From Mariniblastus sp. (GTDB lineage: Bacteria; Planctomycetota; Planctomycetia; Pirellulales; Pirellulaceae): a stretch of 64,000 nt of DNA. Each line of letters starts with the position of its first letter. Positions within the stretch are counted from its first letter, which is position 1. Below are positions 9,132-17,201 of this stretch, one piece after another. The notes under the pieces are model-generated. The model did no database searches. It was not told the origin of the DNA and saw only the letters and a program-made list of their open reading frames with translations. The stretch lies in assembly GCA_014237975.1 (NCBI GenBank), contig JABACA010000002.1, positions 1-64,000 on the forward strand, given 5' to 3'. A program made the position numbers and the translations under genes.

Positions 9132-9167
9132 CTGGGCATCGAAATAGAAAACTATTTCGATGCCCAG
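9132..9167. repeat. Perfect 16-bp inverted repeat, AAAA loop
   Basis: Arms 9132-9147 and 9152-9167 are exactly complementary and separated by AAAA. No T-run follows on either strand, which is unusual for an intrinsic terminator. It may stabilise an mRNA 3' end, block transcription with a factor, or be a protein-binding site. Confidence 0.8.
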
Positions 9168-9507
9168 TCAAAGCTCAGCCGTGAGCACCTGCCGAAACGG
9201 TCGACCCAGAAACCATTGTTCCGGCGGGTATGTCCGCTCTCACCCAGGAGGGAGGGTAATGTCAGATTCCCGCGTTCCCGACATGACCGACTGAACCCGC
9301 GTTGTTTTTTGTAATTGGGCTCAATTCGAAATTACATTTACAGAGGGTTAAAAAATGGAGCAAGGTTGATTTTGGTAAAAAGCCATAAAATTCCTGGATT
9401 GCCGAATGGCGTTCTGCGGACGGAACCGAGCCGCATTCAGCGAGGCAGCCTGGGCATCCTGGCGAACGCCATGGGCGATCGAGGCTCGGAATGATTTCCT
9501 GTACAGC

Positions 9508-11034
9508 TTACGGTTGGAAATCGTCAAACCGGTGGATGTCGGGATCTGTTTGCTGGCAGTCGATGCTGGCATTGTCGTACAGCCATGCTTGGCAAACATC
9601 GCGATCGCTGACATTCCAGTTTCGATCTCCCACGACGGCGATCGGTTTTTCACCGCATCCCGCAACGATTACCGCGTCATCCGGTTGAGCATTCGAAAGG
9701 GCATATTCAATGGCCCGCAAACGGTTGGGAATGATTTTTGCCATTTCCGGCCGGTCGAATCCGTCGAGTACCTGGTGAGTCGGTTCATAATCAATTTGCT
9801 GGCAAACTTCTGCCGAGGTAATCACCGCTTTGTCCGTTGTTTTCTCCAGGATGTTTCCCAGTTTCCGCCGGTCGTCTGTCGTTTGACTGTGGTCGGTTGA
9901 ACAAATGCACCAGACCCTGCCTTTGGTTCCGGCACCGACCGCTGCAATGGCGGTGGCTACCTGGGTTGGCGACTTGGCCGAATCGACCCAAACTCCAAAT
10001 GACTGGCCACAATCGACTCGTTCGAGTCGGCCTGGAATGACAACGGATTCAAGACCTTGGGCAATCGTCGACAGGTCAATTCCAAGAGTCATGGTAACGG
10101 CCGCTGCTGACAGGCAGTTGTAGATATGCTGTTTCCCGATGATCTTCGTTCGAACTGCGATCGATTCCGAACCTGCTCGGATAACAAACGTCTGGCCGTT
10201 AAGGTTTCGGTCCAGCATCTTGGCAGTCAATTCGGCGGTTTGGTGGATTCCGATCGACAGCACGGGGGTTTCAATGCGATCAAGCAATTGATGAGTCGCT
10301 GGATCGTCGGCATTGACGACTGCGAATCCAGTCGGTTTTAGACAGTCTAGCAAACGTGTTTTTGCTCGCATGTAATTTTCTTCGGATCCATGCATGCCCA
10401 GGGAACTGCGTCGGATGTTAGTCAAAACGGCCGCATCCAGCGTCAAACCTGAGCAGGCCCTTTGAGCCAACGAGATGCTGGAGGATTCGACAATCGCATG
10501 AGTGCAGTCGTTCATAGCCATCTGCATCAGCTGGTCTGCCATGACCGGCGGATTGACGTTGGGCGATGGAGGCAGCGTGAGGCAGCCCAGCCGGGACTCG
10601 ATCGAGGTGGCCAGTCCGACTTGATGCCCGGCTTGCTGAAGAATGCTGTGTATTAAATGACTCGTCACGGTTTTGCCATCGGTGCCGGAAACGCCAACGG
10701 TTGTCATCATGTCGCTGGGGCTGCCAGCCAACGCGTGGCAAATCAAGCCATACGCCTGGCGAGAGTCTTCCACGATGAATTGGGGGCATTCGACGGCCAA
10801 CAGCCGTTCACCAACCACCGCCGATGCTCCGCGGCGAATTGCTTCGGGGGCATAATCATGGCCGTCAAATTCATTGCCCAGAACGGCGACATACAGATCG
10901 CTCGGTTCACATTCATCCCATTGCCCGCAGCATGAACGGACAATCAAATCTGACGATCCGACGTTGCGGGCGTAGGGTAAAATATTGTTTAGACGGATTC
11001 CATTGGGCTGCGTCTTGCAATGACTGACACTCAT
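9508..11034 (-). CDS. MurE-like Mur ligase with altered catalytic motifs
   Basis: 508 residues with the three-domain plan of MurE (UDP-MurNAc-tripeptide synthetase): an N-terminal UDP-sugar-binding-like domain (SSDLYVAVLGNEFDGHDYAPEAIRRGA-type, residues 45-72), a central ATPase domain with intact P-loop GTDGKT (117-122), and a C-terminal ligase domain. Several hallmark residues differ: the TNLxRDHLDYH block reads TNIRRSSLGMH (205-215), the ESSSHAL block reads ESSSISL (183-189), the VDYAHTP block reads VDSAKSP (350-356), and no DNPR motif (diaminopimelate selectivity) is visible before AGCGEKP (458-464). So ATP binding may persist while the usual amino-acid ligation is doubtful or changed. It stands alone, away from any mur/fts cluster. 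Annotation pipelines would probably call it murE. Confidence 0.85.
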   Translation of the reverse strand: MSVSHCKTQPNGIRLNNILPYARNVGSSDLIVRSCCGQWDECEPSDLYVAVLGNEFDGHDYAPEAIRRGASAVVGERLLAVECPQFIVEDSRQAYGLICHALAGSPSDMMTTVGVSGTDGKTVTSHLIHSILQQAGHQVGLATSIESRLGCLTLPPSPNVNPPVMADQLMQMAMNDCTHAIVESSSISLAQRACSGLTLDAAVLTNIRRSSLGMHGSEENYMRAKTRLLDCLKPTGFAVVNADDPATHQLLDRIETPVLSIGIHQTAELTAKMLDRNLNGQTFVIRAGSESIAVRTKIIGKQHIYNCLSAAAVTMTLGIDLSTIAQGLESVVIPGRLERVDCGQSFGVWVDSAKSPTQVATAIAAVGAGTKGRVWCICSTDHSQTTDDRRKLGNILEKTTDKAVITSAEVCQQIDYEPTHQVLDGFDRPEMAKIIPNRLRAIEYALSNAQPDDAVIVAGCGEKPIAVVGDRNWNVSDRDVCQAWLYDNASIDCQQTDPDIHRFDDFQP

Positions 11035-11311
11035 CAGGCCTCCCTGCCTTTTGAATTACAGTTTTCGAAGTTTGGCTTAAAAAACCATCAAACAGCATCC
11101 TTGCCGATCGACAGAGACGATTCTCAGCATCGCCTGTAAACTGTCAAGATTGATCATGCAAATCTTGCAAGCTGGGCTCGCGAGATGCCAGCATTTAAAT
11201 CCGCATCTGTATTTGGAGCCTGATTTGGTATGAATGCCCTACCGATTGTTAACCATACTGCTGTCATAAAATTTTAGGCAGGGATGGGCCGTTCATAAGG
11301 GCCACGAAGCA

Positions 11312-12034
11312 ATGGCAATAGACGATTTCGACATCGATTCATTGGCAGCTCACCTCCACTTGTCACCGGAACAGGTTCGCAAGATGGTGGAGCGGAACAA
11401 ACTGCCGGGTCGACGGGTTGGTGGGGAATGGAAATTTTCCCGCGCCGAAATCCATCACTGGTTCGAAGAACGGATTGGCGTCTCTGACGAAACGGAATTG
11501 GCGCGAGTCGAAAAGGTGCTCGGAACTCATGGGACGGTCGATGACGTTGAAATGGAGATAGCCAGCCTGCTAAGTGTCGAACGGATTGCTGTACCCTTGA
11601 TTGCGCGTACCAGGAACTCGGTTGTAGAAAAGATGTGTGAGTTGGCTGCGTTGTCCGGCGCCCTGTGGATGCCGCGGGAAATGGCTGCGTCGATCCGCAA
11701 CCGCGAAGCACTTCATCCGACGGCACTGGGTAATGGGGTTGCACTCCTTCATCCGCGCCGTCCCCAGCCGACGTTTTTTGGGGATTCGTTTTTGGCGATG
11801 GGGATCACAGCCGGTGGGATCCCGTTTGGCGGCCCGCGGGGTGTGTTGACAGATATTTTCTTTTTGATCGGATCTTCCGATGATGTCAGCCATCTTCGGT
11901 TACTTGCCAGGATGAGCCGGTTGTTGCAGAATCCACAGCTACTGGATGACTTCAGGCACACTGCTTCGGCAGGCGATGTGTGGCAATTGATCGTCGATGC
12001 GGAATCGGAACTTGATAAGGTTAAAGGAAGCTGA
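11312..12034 (+). CDS. Helix-turn-helix plus PTS EIIA (nitrogen-PTS type) protein
   Basis: 240 residues. Residues 5-55 are an excisionase/MerR-like helix-turn-helix (IDSLAAHLHLSPEQVRKMVERN ... GGEWKFSRAEIHHW). Residues about 85-235 are an EIIA domain of the fructose/nitrogen type: EKMCELAALSG, HPTALGNGVALLHPRR with the phosphorylatable histidine expected at His147, and GVLTDIFFLIGSSDD. In EIIA-Ntr proteins this His takes phosphate from NPr. Here the domain is fused to a DNA-binding domain, suggesting a regulator, which is inference. The next gene starts 3 bases after the stop, so the two are cotranscribed. ATG 11312 begins the HTH. No other PTS component is in the window. Confidence 0.88.
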   Translation: MAIDDFDIDSLAAHLHLSPEQVRKMVERNKLPGRRVGGEWKFSRAEIHHWFEERIGVSDETELARVEKVLGTHGTVDDVEMEIASLLSVERIAVPLIARTRNSVVEKMCELAALSGALWMPREMAASIRNREALHPTALGNGVALLHPRRPQPTFFGDSFLAMGITAGGIPFGGPRGVLTDIFFLIGSSDDVSHLRLLARMSRLLQNPQLLDDFRHTASAGDVWQLIVDAESELDKVKGS

Positions 12035-12037
12035 CTT

Positions 12038-12850
12038 ATGGGACCTTTCCGTATCCTGATCACGGGCGATTATGGGCACGCCGATTTCCAGGCAGTCATT
12101 TCCGACTCGCCGGTGGCGACCACACTGATACCGCTCGCCGAAGTGGTTTCATGGGATGCCGAATCCTGCGATTTGATTGTCATGGCCCAGTCGCGGCGAG
12201 GGCAAATCTCGCAAGTGGATGTCGAAATGATACGCAGTCAATTTCCGCTGGTTCCGATCGTCAGCCTGATGGGCAGTTGGTGTGAAGGGGCCGAGCGAAG
12301 TGGCTGTGCGCTGGATGGCGTAAAGCCCGTTTTTTGGCACCAGTGGAAAGGCCGATTCGAGGAGTTTATCTCCCAGGTCCAGTCCGGGGAGATGGCCGAT
12401 TGGCAACTGCCCGCGACCGCCACGCATGCCGACCGCATGGAATCCAGGCATCGTCGTGAAACTCTGTTGGAAGCTGCCAGCTGTGATTGCCGTATTGGGG
12501 TGTATTGCACGACGATGACTCAATTTGAAATGTTGAGTGACACTTTCAAGGCAATGGGGTGGCAGGCTTTTTGGATGTTGCAGCAGGACTGGGATGGCCA
12601 GCCCATCGATCCGCCGGATGCGATTTGTGCCGATGGGCTTTCATTGACTCCCATCCTGGTCGAAAAAGTCGCAGACCTGAAGGAACGTTTTCCAGCATCG
12701 CCGTTGATCGTGACCCTGAATTTTCCTCGGCATGACGAGGTAGAGGAACTTCGGCGGATGGGCGTTAGCGAGGTCGTTTCCAAACCCTTCGAACATGTCG
12801 ACCTGCAATTGGCGGTTAGCAAGGCCCTGCTCGAATCTACGGAATTCTAG
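12038..12850 (+). CDS. Receiver-like protein coupled to the HTH-EIIA gene
   Basis: 270 residues with no signal peptide. Two alpha/beta segments resemble response-regulator receiver domains: residues 4-82 (FRILITGDYGHADF ... FPLVPIVSLMGSW) and residues 152-266 (CRIGVYCTTMTQFEMLSDTF ... SPLIVTLNFPRHDEVEELRRMGVSEVVSKPFE). The terminal VVSKPFEHVDLQLAV fits the conserved Lys loop and last helix of receivers. I cannot place a phosphoacceptor Asp after strand 3 in either half (the second reads DAICADGLS, and its Asp may or may not serve). Probably a signalling partner of the upstream EIIA protein. Three-base spacing supports translational coupling. It is convergent with hisG, only 15 bases apart. 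Confidence 0.72.
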   Translation: MGPFRILITGDYGHADFQAVISDSPVATTLIPLAEVVSWDAESCDLIVMAQSRRGQISQVDVEMIRSQFPLVPIVSLMGSWCEGAERSGCALDGVKPVFWHQWKGRFEEFISQVQSGEMADWQLPATATHADRMESRHRRETLLEAASCDCRIGVYCTTMTQFEMLSDTFKAMGWQAFWMLQQDWDGQPIDPPDAICADGLSLTPILVEKVADLKERFPASPLIVTLNFPRHDEVEELRRMGVSEVVSKPFEHVDLQLAVSKALLESTEF

Positions 12851-12865
12851 TCGCGCGGTCTCTGG

Positions 12866-13717
12866 CTAGAGCCGGCAATTGTGGATCGGTACCTGGATAA
12901 TGGCCGACGCGCCAAGTTGCTCCAGCAGCTCCATTTTCTCGATGATCTCCTGGTTGCGAACCATGACCCGGACGGCACACATCGATTCGTCCTCCAGCGA
13001 ACTGATCGTGGGGCTATCGAAACCGGGTGTGATTTCTTCGGCGGCAGCCAACAGGTCTCGGGCGATATTGAACTCAAGCAATGAGTAACTTCGTGCAATG
13101 ACGACACCTTCGAGTCGCCGGACGACACGGTTGACCAGGTCACTTGATTCCAGTCCTGGCCGCTGGATCAGAACCGTTTCATAGTCGCCAATCTCGGCCA
13201 GGACCTTCAATTGATTGGCGGCCAGCGTACTGCCCGTTTCAACCAGGTCGACGATTGCGTCGGCGACACCCAGTTGAATCATGACCTCCACGCTGCCGGA
13301 TAATTCCACCAGGTGGGGTGTCGCGTTGTGTTGGGCCAGGAATCGCTGCGTGATATTGGGAAAGCTGGTCGCGATATTCTTGCCATCCAGTTCGGTGATT
13401 CCAGACTGGAAATGCTGCGGGACGCAGATTGCCAATCGGCAGTTTCCGATTCCCAGTCGTAATCGCTGGACCGAAGTGGTCCCGGATTCATCGACCAGAT
13501 CCTGGCCCGTGATTCCCAGGTCGATCGCACCTTCACTGCAAAGTACCGGTATGTCATCGGTCCGCAAAAAGGTAACGTCGATGGGTAATTGTTTTACTTT
13601 TGCAAACAGGCTGCGGTTTTGTCGCCGAAAACGGATTCCCGCCTGTTGCAGCAACGATGTCGCCTGGTCAGCCAGTCGTCCCTTGCTGGGAATTCCAATT
13701 CTCAAATCTCGTTTCAT
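12866..13717 (-). CDS. hisG: ATP phosphoribosyltransferase, long form
   Basis: First enzyme of histidine biosynthesis: ATP plus PRPP gives N1-(5-phosphoribosyl)-ATP. 283 residues starting MKRDLRIGIPSKGRL; the frame is open further upstream, but the ATG at 13717 matches the family start and overlaps the hisE stop in ATGA. Catalytic-domain blocks are DVTFLRTDDIPVLCSEGAIDLGITGQDLV and the PRPP loop region VADAIVDLVETGSTLAANQLK. The C-terminal part (residues about 205-283; SMCAVRVMVRNQEIIEKMELLEQLGASAIIQVPI) is the ACT-like regulatory domain, so this is the long, histidine-inhibitable form not needing HisZ. It follows hisE in one transcript; the other his genes are not here. Confidence 0.96.
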   Translation of the reverse strand: MKRDLRIGIPSKGRLADQATSLLQQAGIRFRRQNRSLFAKVKQLPIDVTFLRTDDIPVLCSEGAIDLGITGQDLVDESGTTSVQRLRLGIGNCRLAICVPQHFQSGITELDGKNIATSFPNITQRFLAQHNATPHLVELSGSVEVMIQLGVADAIVDLVETGSTLAANQLKVLAEIGDYETVLIQRPGLESSDLVNRVVRRLEGVVIARSYSLLEFNIARDLLAAAEEITPGFDSPTISSLEDESMCAVRVMVRNQEIIEKMELLEQLGASAIIQVPIHNCRL

Positions 13718-14070
13718 GGTTTGTCCGACTCGTAGGGAGGGGGCGTTCGTGAAGCTTTCTCTTCCAATCCCGAAATTCCGAAACGACTGGCAAGCTCTTT
13801 TCGGATTTCCGAAAGTGGTATGTTCTGCTGTGCCAAGAGGACCCACACGTGATAGATCAAGTCAGCCGATTCGTGAACCTGTTGCTGGCGAGGCTCGTGC
13901 TTGGCCGCTTCTACCAGTTCGGCCGCTTCCTCTGATATTTTCGAACAGATTTTCTGCACGCCACCTGAAAACAGCGACGCCGTGTACGAGGTTTGCGGGG
14001 CAGCCGATTTCCGCTGAATGATGGTTTCCATCAGTTCGTCGAAAATGCCATCAGACGGTTGTTGGGTCAT
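13714..14070 (-). CDS. hisE: Phosphoribosyl-ATP pyrophosphohydrolase
   Basis: Second step of histidine synthesis: hydrolysis of phosphoribosyl-ATP to phosphoribosyl-AMP and pyrophosphate. 118 residues; all-alpha MazG-like fold with the metal-binding helices KISEEAAELVEAAKHE and HESADLIYHVWVLLAQ. YTASLFSGGVQKICSKI is the family-typical N-terminal block. HisI is not fused, so the cyclohydrolase must be elsewhere. The stop overlaps the hisG start by 4 bases (ATGA), showing translational coupling. The Pro/Ser-rich tail (ASRTPPPYESDKP) is unremarkable. Confidence 0.95.
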   Translation of the reverse strand: MTQQPSDGIFDELMETIIQRKSAAPQTSYTASLFSGGVQKICSKISEEAAELVEAAKHEPRQQQVHESADLIYHVWVLLAQQNIPLSEIRKELASRFGISGLEEKASRTPPPYESDKP

Positions 14071-14217
14071 CGCTTGTTTTACGGTTAATGAGAACGGTTG
14101 CGGTAGAAATCCATGGGCCAGGCTGGTGTCTGACGGATCGCCCTGGCGCCTGCTTCATCGTATGATTAGAGACCTGGTTTGACAATTGCCCGTGACTCTA
14201 AATCCGCAATAGATGCC

Positions 14218-15237
14218 ATGAATGAAATCAAAAAACCTGGCGCAAGCGATAACAACGTAACCGAAGGCGTTTCCAGTCGTGAGGAAGCCCGCAAGAAAGC
14301 TTTGCAGTGTTGGTATGTGACGGGGGCCACCGCCGGAGGTAAGACAAAAGTTGGTGTTGAATTGGCCCGCTTGCTGAATGCGGAGATCGTCAGTCTCGAC
14401 TCGATGGCGATTTATCGCGGGATGAACATTGGCACGGCCAAGGCATCAACCCATCACCAACAGCTTGTGCCGCACCATTTGATTGACATTGTCGATCCCG
14501 TCGAGTCATTCAGTGTTTCTCAATACCTGAACCGGGCGATCGAGACCCTCGATGATATTCGCAGTCGAGGCAAACAGGTCGTCTTCGTGGGTGGCACCGC
14601 ACTGTACCTGAAAGTACTACTGAGAGGCCTGTTTGAAGGGCCGCCTGCGGATTGGGAGTTCCGCAAACAGATCGAAGCGGAATTGGCCAATGTTGATTCG
14701 GTGAAGCTCTATGAACGCTTACAAATGGTGGACCCGGTGGCGGCACACAAACTGCACCACAATGATCGTCGAAGAATCATCCGGGCGTTAGAAGTCTATC
14801 GTTTGACGGGCCAGCCGATCAGTCACTGGCAGATGGAATTTGATCAGGCGACCGATCCTTGCCAATGCCGAGTTTTTACATTGCGACATCAGCGCGCCGC
14901 GTTGCACCAACGTATCGAATCCCGCGTCGATTGGATGTTTCAAAATGGTTTGGTCCAGGAAGTCGAAACATTGATCGAACGCTGGGGGAAATTAGGGCAT
15001 ACCGCCGCCCAAGCAGTTGGGTACCGAGAAGTTTTTCAATACTTGGCTGGCGATGTGGATCTGCCTGAGGCCATTGAGAAAGTGCGGGTGCGGACCCGTC
15101 GGTTTGCCAGGCACCAGGAAACCTGGTTTCGTGGAATGCAGGAATGCCGGATCATTGACTTGGAGACCGATGATTGCGAAACGGAAATTGCCCAACGATT
15201 GATCGACATTGCGGACAGGGACGGCCCTGGGAAATGA
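14218..15237 (+). CDS. miaA: tRNA dimethylallyltransferase
   Basis: Adds the dimethylallyl group to N6 of A37 in tRNAs reading codons that start with U. 339 residues from ATG 14218 (the frame extends to a TTG at 14179, but the extra residues add nothing to the family). P-loop GATAGGKT at residues 36-43, then NAEIVSLDSMAIYRGMNIGTAKA with the conserved Asp-Ser, PHHLIDIVDPVESFSV, and VVFVGGTALYLKVLLRGLFEGP. The C-terminal region keeps GHTAAQAVGYREV and RTRRFARHQETWFRG. The roughly 30-residue N-terminal extension before the P-loop strand is longer than in Escherichia coli. It lies upstream of aspS with 180 bases between. Confidence 0.96.
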   Translation: MNEIKKPGASDNNVTEGVSSREEARKKALQCWYVTGATAGGKTKVGVELARLLNAEIVSLDSMAIYRGMNIGTAKASTHHQQLVPHHLIDIVDPVESFSVSQYLNRAIETLDDIRSRGKQVVFVGGTALYLKVLLRGLFEGPPADWEFRKQIEAELANVDSVKLYERLQMVDPVAAHKLHHNDRRRIIRALEVYRLTGQPISHWQMEFDQATDPCQCRVFTLRHQRAALHQRIESRVDWMFQNGLVQEVETLIERWGKLGHTAAQAVGYREVFQYLAGDVDLPEAIEKVRVRTRRFARHQETWFRGMQECRIIDLETDDCETEIAQRLIDIADRDGPGK

Positions 15238-15417
15238 GCCTTTGGCCACATGGTTTCTCTGGTTTTGAGGCAAAATGATCGAGCCAAGGCTCAACTTTCA
15301 GGAATCTGAGCAACTCGACCTTTTGTATTCTTGGGATTGGTGCGATATTTGACTCCGCAAATGGACGACACATTACAGGACCCCCCTGCCCCGCTAAAAT
15401 AATTGAAGGAACATCTG

Positions 15418-17193
15418 GTGCTTAGAACCCATACCTGTGGAGAATTGAACACAGACCATATCGACCAGACGGTCACTCTTTGTGGATGGGTCGATACCAT
15501 CCGGGATTTTGGACAAGGCAAATTTATTGATGTTCGCGATCGGTACGGGCGAACTCAAATCACGATCGGGCCGACCTCTCCGGATCAGGTCAAGCAGGTC
15601 GTGGAACAGTTTCACCGCGAGTGTGTCGTTCAAATTACGGGGACCGTGTCGAGCCGACCCGAGGGACAGCAAAACAGAAAAATAAAAACGGGGGAAATCG
15701 AAATTCATGCCCAGCAGGCTGCGCTGCTCAACCCCTGCCAAAACCCCCCGTTTTTGCCTTCGCAAAGTGAAATGCCGAACGAAGATTTACGGTTGAAATA
15801 TCGCTACCTCGATTTGCGTCGCAAGGAAATGCAGCAAACCCTGGCGTTGCGCAGTCAGGTTACCAAGGGGATTCGCGACTATTTTGAAACGAATGGGTTT
15901 GTCGATATCGAAACGCCCATTCTGGGTCGCAGTACTCCCGAAGGTGCCCGCGATTACCTGGTTCCCAGTCGGGTTCACGAAGGTGAGTTCTATGCGTTGC
16001 CGCAATCGCCGCAGATCTACAAACAGATCATGATGATCGCTGGTTACGATCGCTATGTGCAAATCGCCAGGTGTTTCCGAGATGAAGATTTGCGGGCCGA
16101 TCGACAACCGGAGTTCACCCAGTTGGATATGGAGATGTCGTTTGTTGATGCAGACGATGTGATGGGAGTGATCGACGGGTTGATGAAAAAACTGGCGGAT
16201 GAGATTTTGGGAATCGATATCGAGTTGCCCCTGCCGCGGATGACCTACGAGGAAGCGATGACCCGTTTTGGACACGATGCGCCCGACCTCCGTTTTGGGA
16301 TGGAGATTGTCGACTGCACGGATGTGGCAGCCAAAACCGATTTCCGGGTGTTCCGGGGTGTGGCAGATTCCGGTAATTTTGTTCGCGGAATCAACGCTGT
16401 CGGGGCGGCCAGCTCGTTTTCGCGAAAGCGAATTGATGAATTAACCACGTACGTCCAGGAGGATTTTTCCGCCAAGGGGCTAGCCTGGTTCAAAGTAAAT
16501 GATCAGGGAGAATTGGCCTCACCGATTGCCAAGAATTTTGAAGCGGACCATCTGGCAGAGATCAAATCCAAGCTGGACGCCAATCCGGGTGACCTGCTGT
16601 TGTTCATTGCCGATTCGTGGGATGTCAGTTGCAAAGCGCTGAATGGCTTAAGAAAAAAAATGGGAGCCGAGCTTGATTTGTATGATGACCAGCAAATGCA
16701 CTTATCCTGGGTGGTTGAATTCCCAATGTTCGACCACGACGAGGAGGAGGATCGCTGGGTCGCCAAGCATCACCCGTTTACGGCGCCGTTGGAAAGCGAT
16801 TTGGAACAGCTGAAGACGGAGCCGGGCAAGGCTCGCGCCCAGGCTTATGACCTGGTGATTAACGGTTACGAGGCCGGGGGTGGAACGATCCGGATTCATG
16901 ACAGTGGTATTCAGCAGCAGGTGTTTGGGCTGCTGGGAATGGACGAACAACAGGCCCGCGAGCGATTTGGCTTCCTGCTGGATGCGCTCAAATTCGGTGC
17001 GCCGCCGCACGGCGGGATTGCGCTGGGGATCGATCGAATCGTGATGCTGTTTGCCGGGCTGGACAACATCCGTGACTGCATCACGTTCCCCAAAACCCAA
17101 CGGGCAACTGACCTGATGACCGAGGCGCCCAGTCCGGTTGACCAAAACCAGCTTGAAGAACTGTCGATTTCAGTCGTCGACAAAGAAAAATAA
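15418..17193 (+). CDS. aspS: Aspartyl-tRNA synthetase
   Basis: Charges tRNA-Asp (or, if non-discriminating, also tRNA-Asn). 591 residues from GTG 15418, chosen because GAAGGA lies 7 bases upstream and the protein then begins with the family-typical LRTHTCGELN; a TTG at 15403 is the alternative. OB-fold anticodon domain (residues 1-105: VTLCGWVDTIRDFGQGKFIDVRDRYG), class II core with motif 2 (RCFRDEDLRADRQPEFTQLDMEMSF), bacterial GAD insertion (ELTTYVQEDFSAKGLAWFKV region) and motif 3 (GGIALGIDRIVMLFAG). Length fits bacterial-type AspRS. I saw no gatCAB here, so discrimination cannot be judged. It ends 8 bases before the convergent sulfatase stop. Confidence 0.97.
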   Translation: MLRTHTCGELNTDHIDQTVTLCGWVDTIRDFGQGKFIDVRDRYGRTQITIGPTSPDQVKQVVEQFHRECVVQITGTVSSRPEGQQNRKIKTGEIEIHAQQAALLNPCQNPPFLPSQSEMPNEDLRLKYRYLDLRRKEMQQTLALRSQVTKGIRDYFETNGFVDIETPILGRSTPEGARDYLVPSRVHEGEFYALPQSPQIYKQIMMIAGYDRYVQIARCFRDEDLRADRQPEFTQLDMEMSFVDADDVMGVIDGLMKKLADEILGIDIELPLPRMTYEEAMTRFGHDAPDLRFGMEIVDCTDVAAKTDFRVFRGVADSGNFVRGINAVGAASSFSRKRIDELTTYVQEDFSAKGLAWFKVNDQGELASPIAKNFEADHLAEIKSKLDANPGDLLLFIADSWDVSCKALNGLRKKMGAELDLYDDQQMHLSWVVEFPMFDHDEEEDRWVAKHHPFTAPLESDLEQLKTEPGKARAQAYDLVINGYEAGGGTIRIHDSGIQQQVFGLLGMDEQQARERFGFLLDALKFGAPPHGGIALGIDRIVMLFAGLDNIRDCITFPKTQRATDLMTEAPSPVDQNQLEELSISVVDKEK

Positions 17194-17201
17194 TAAGGGT
17201 G

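Larger units (their letters stand above)
9077..9507. other. Gap of 431 bases with two consecutive hairpins
   Basis: Between the propeller gene (plus strand) and the 3' end of the MurE-like gene (minus strand). It contains the hairpins at 9093-9120 and 9132-9167. The remainder (9168-9507) shows no gene: frames that cross it on either strand are extensions of antisense frames of the Mur gene. A structured non-coding RNA cannot be excluded but matches nothing I know. Confidence 0.5.

Noticed and set aside
9406..9900. 164-codon plus-strand frame overlapping the MurE-like gene
   Set aside because: Overlaps the coding strand of the Mur gene; no ribosome-binding site or motif.
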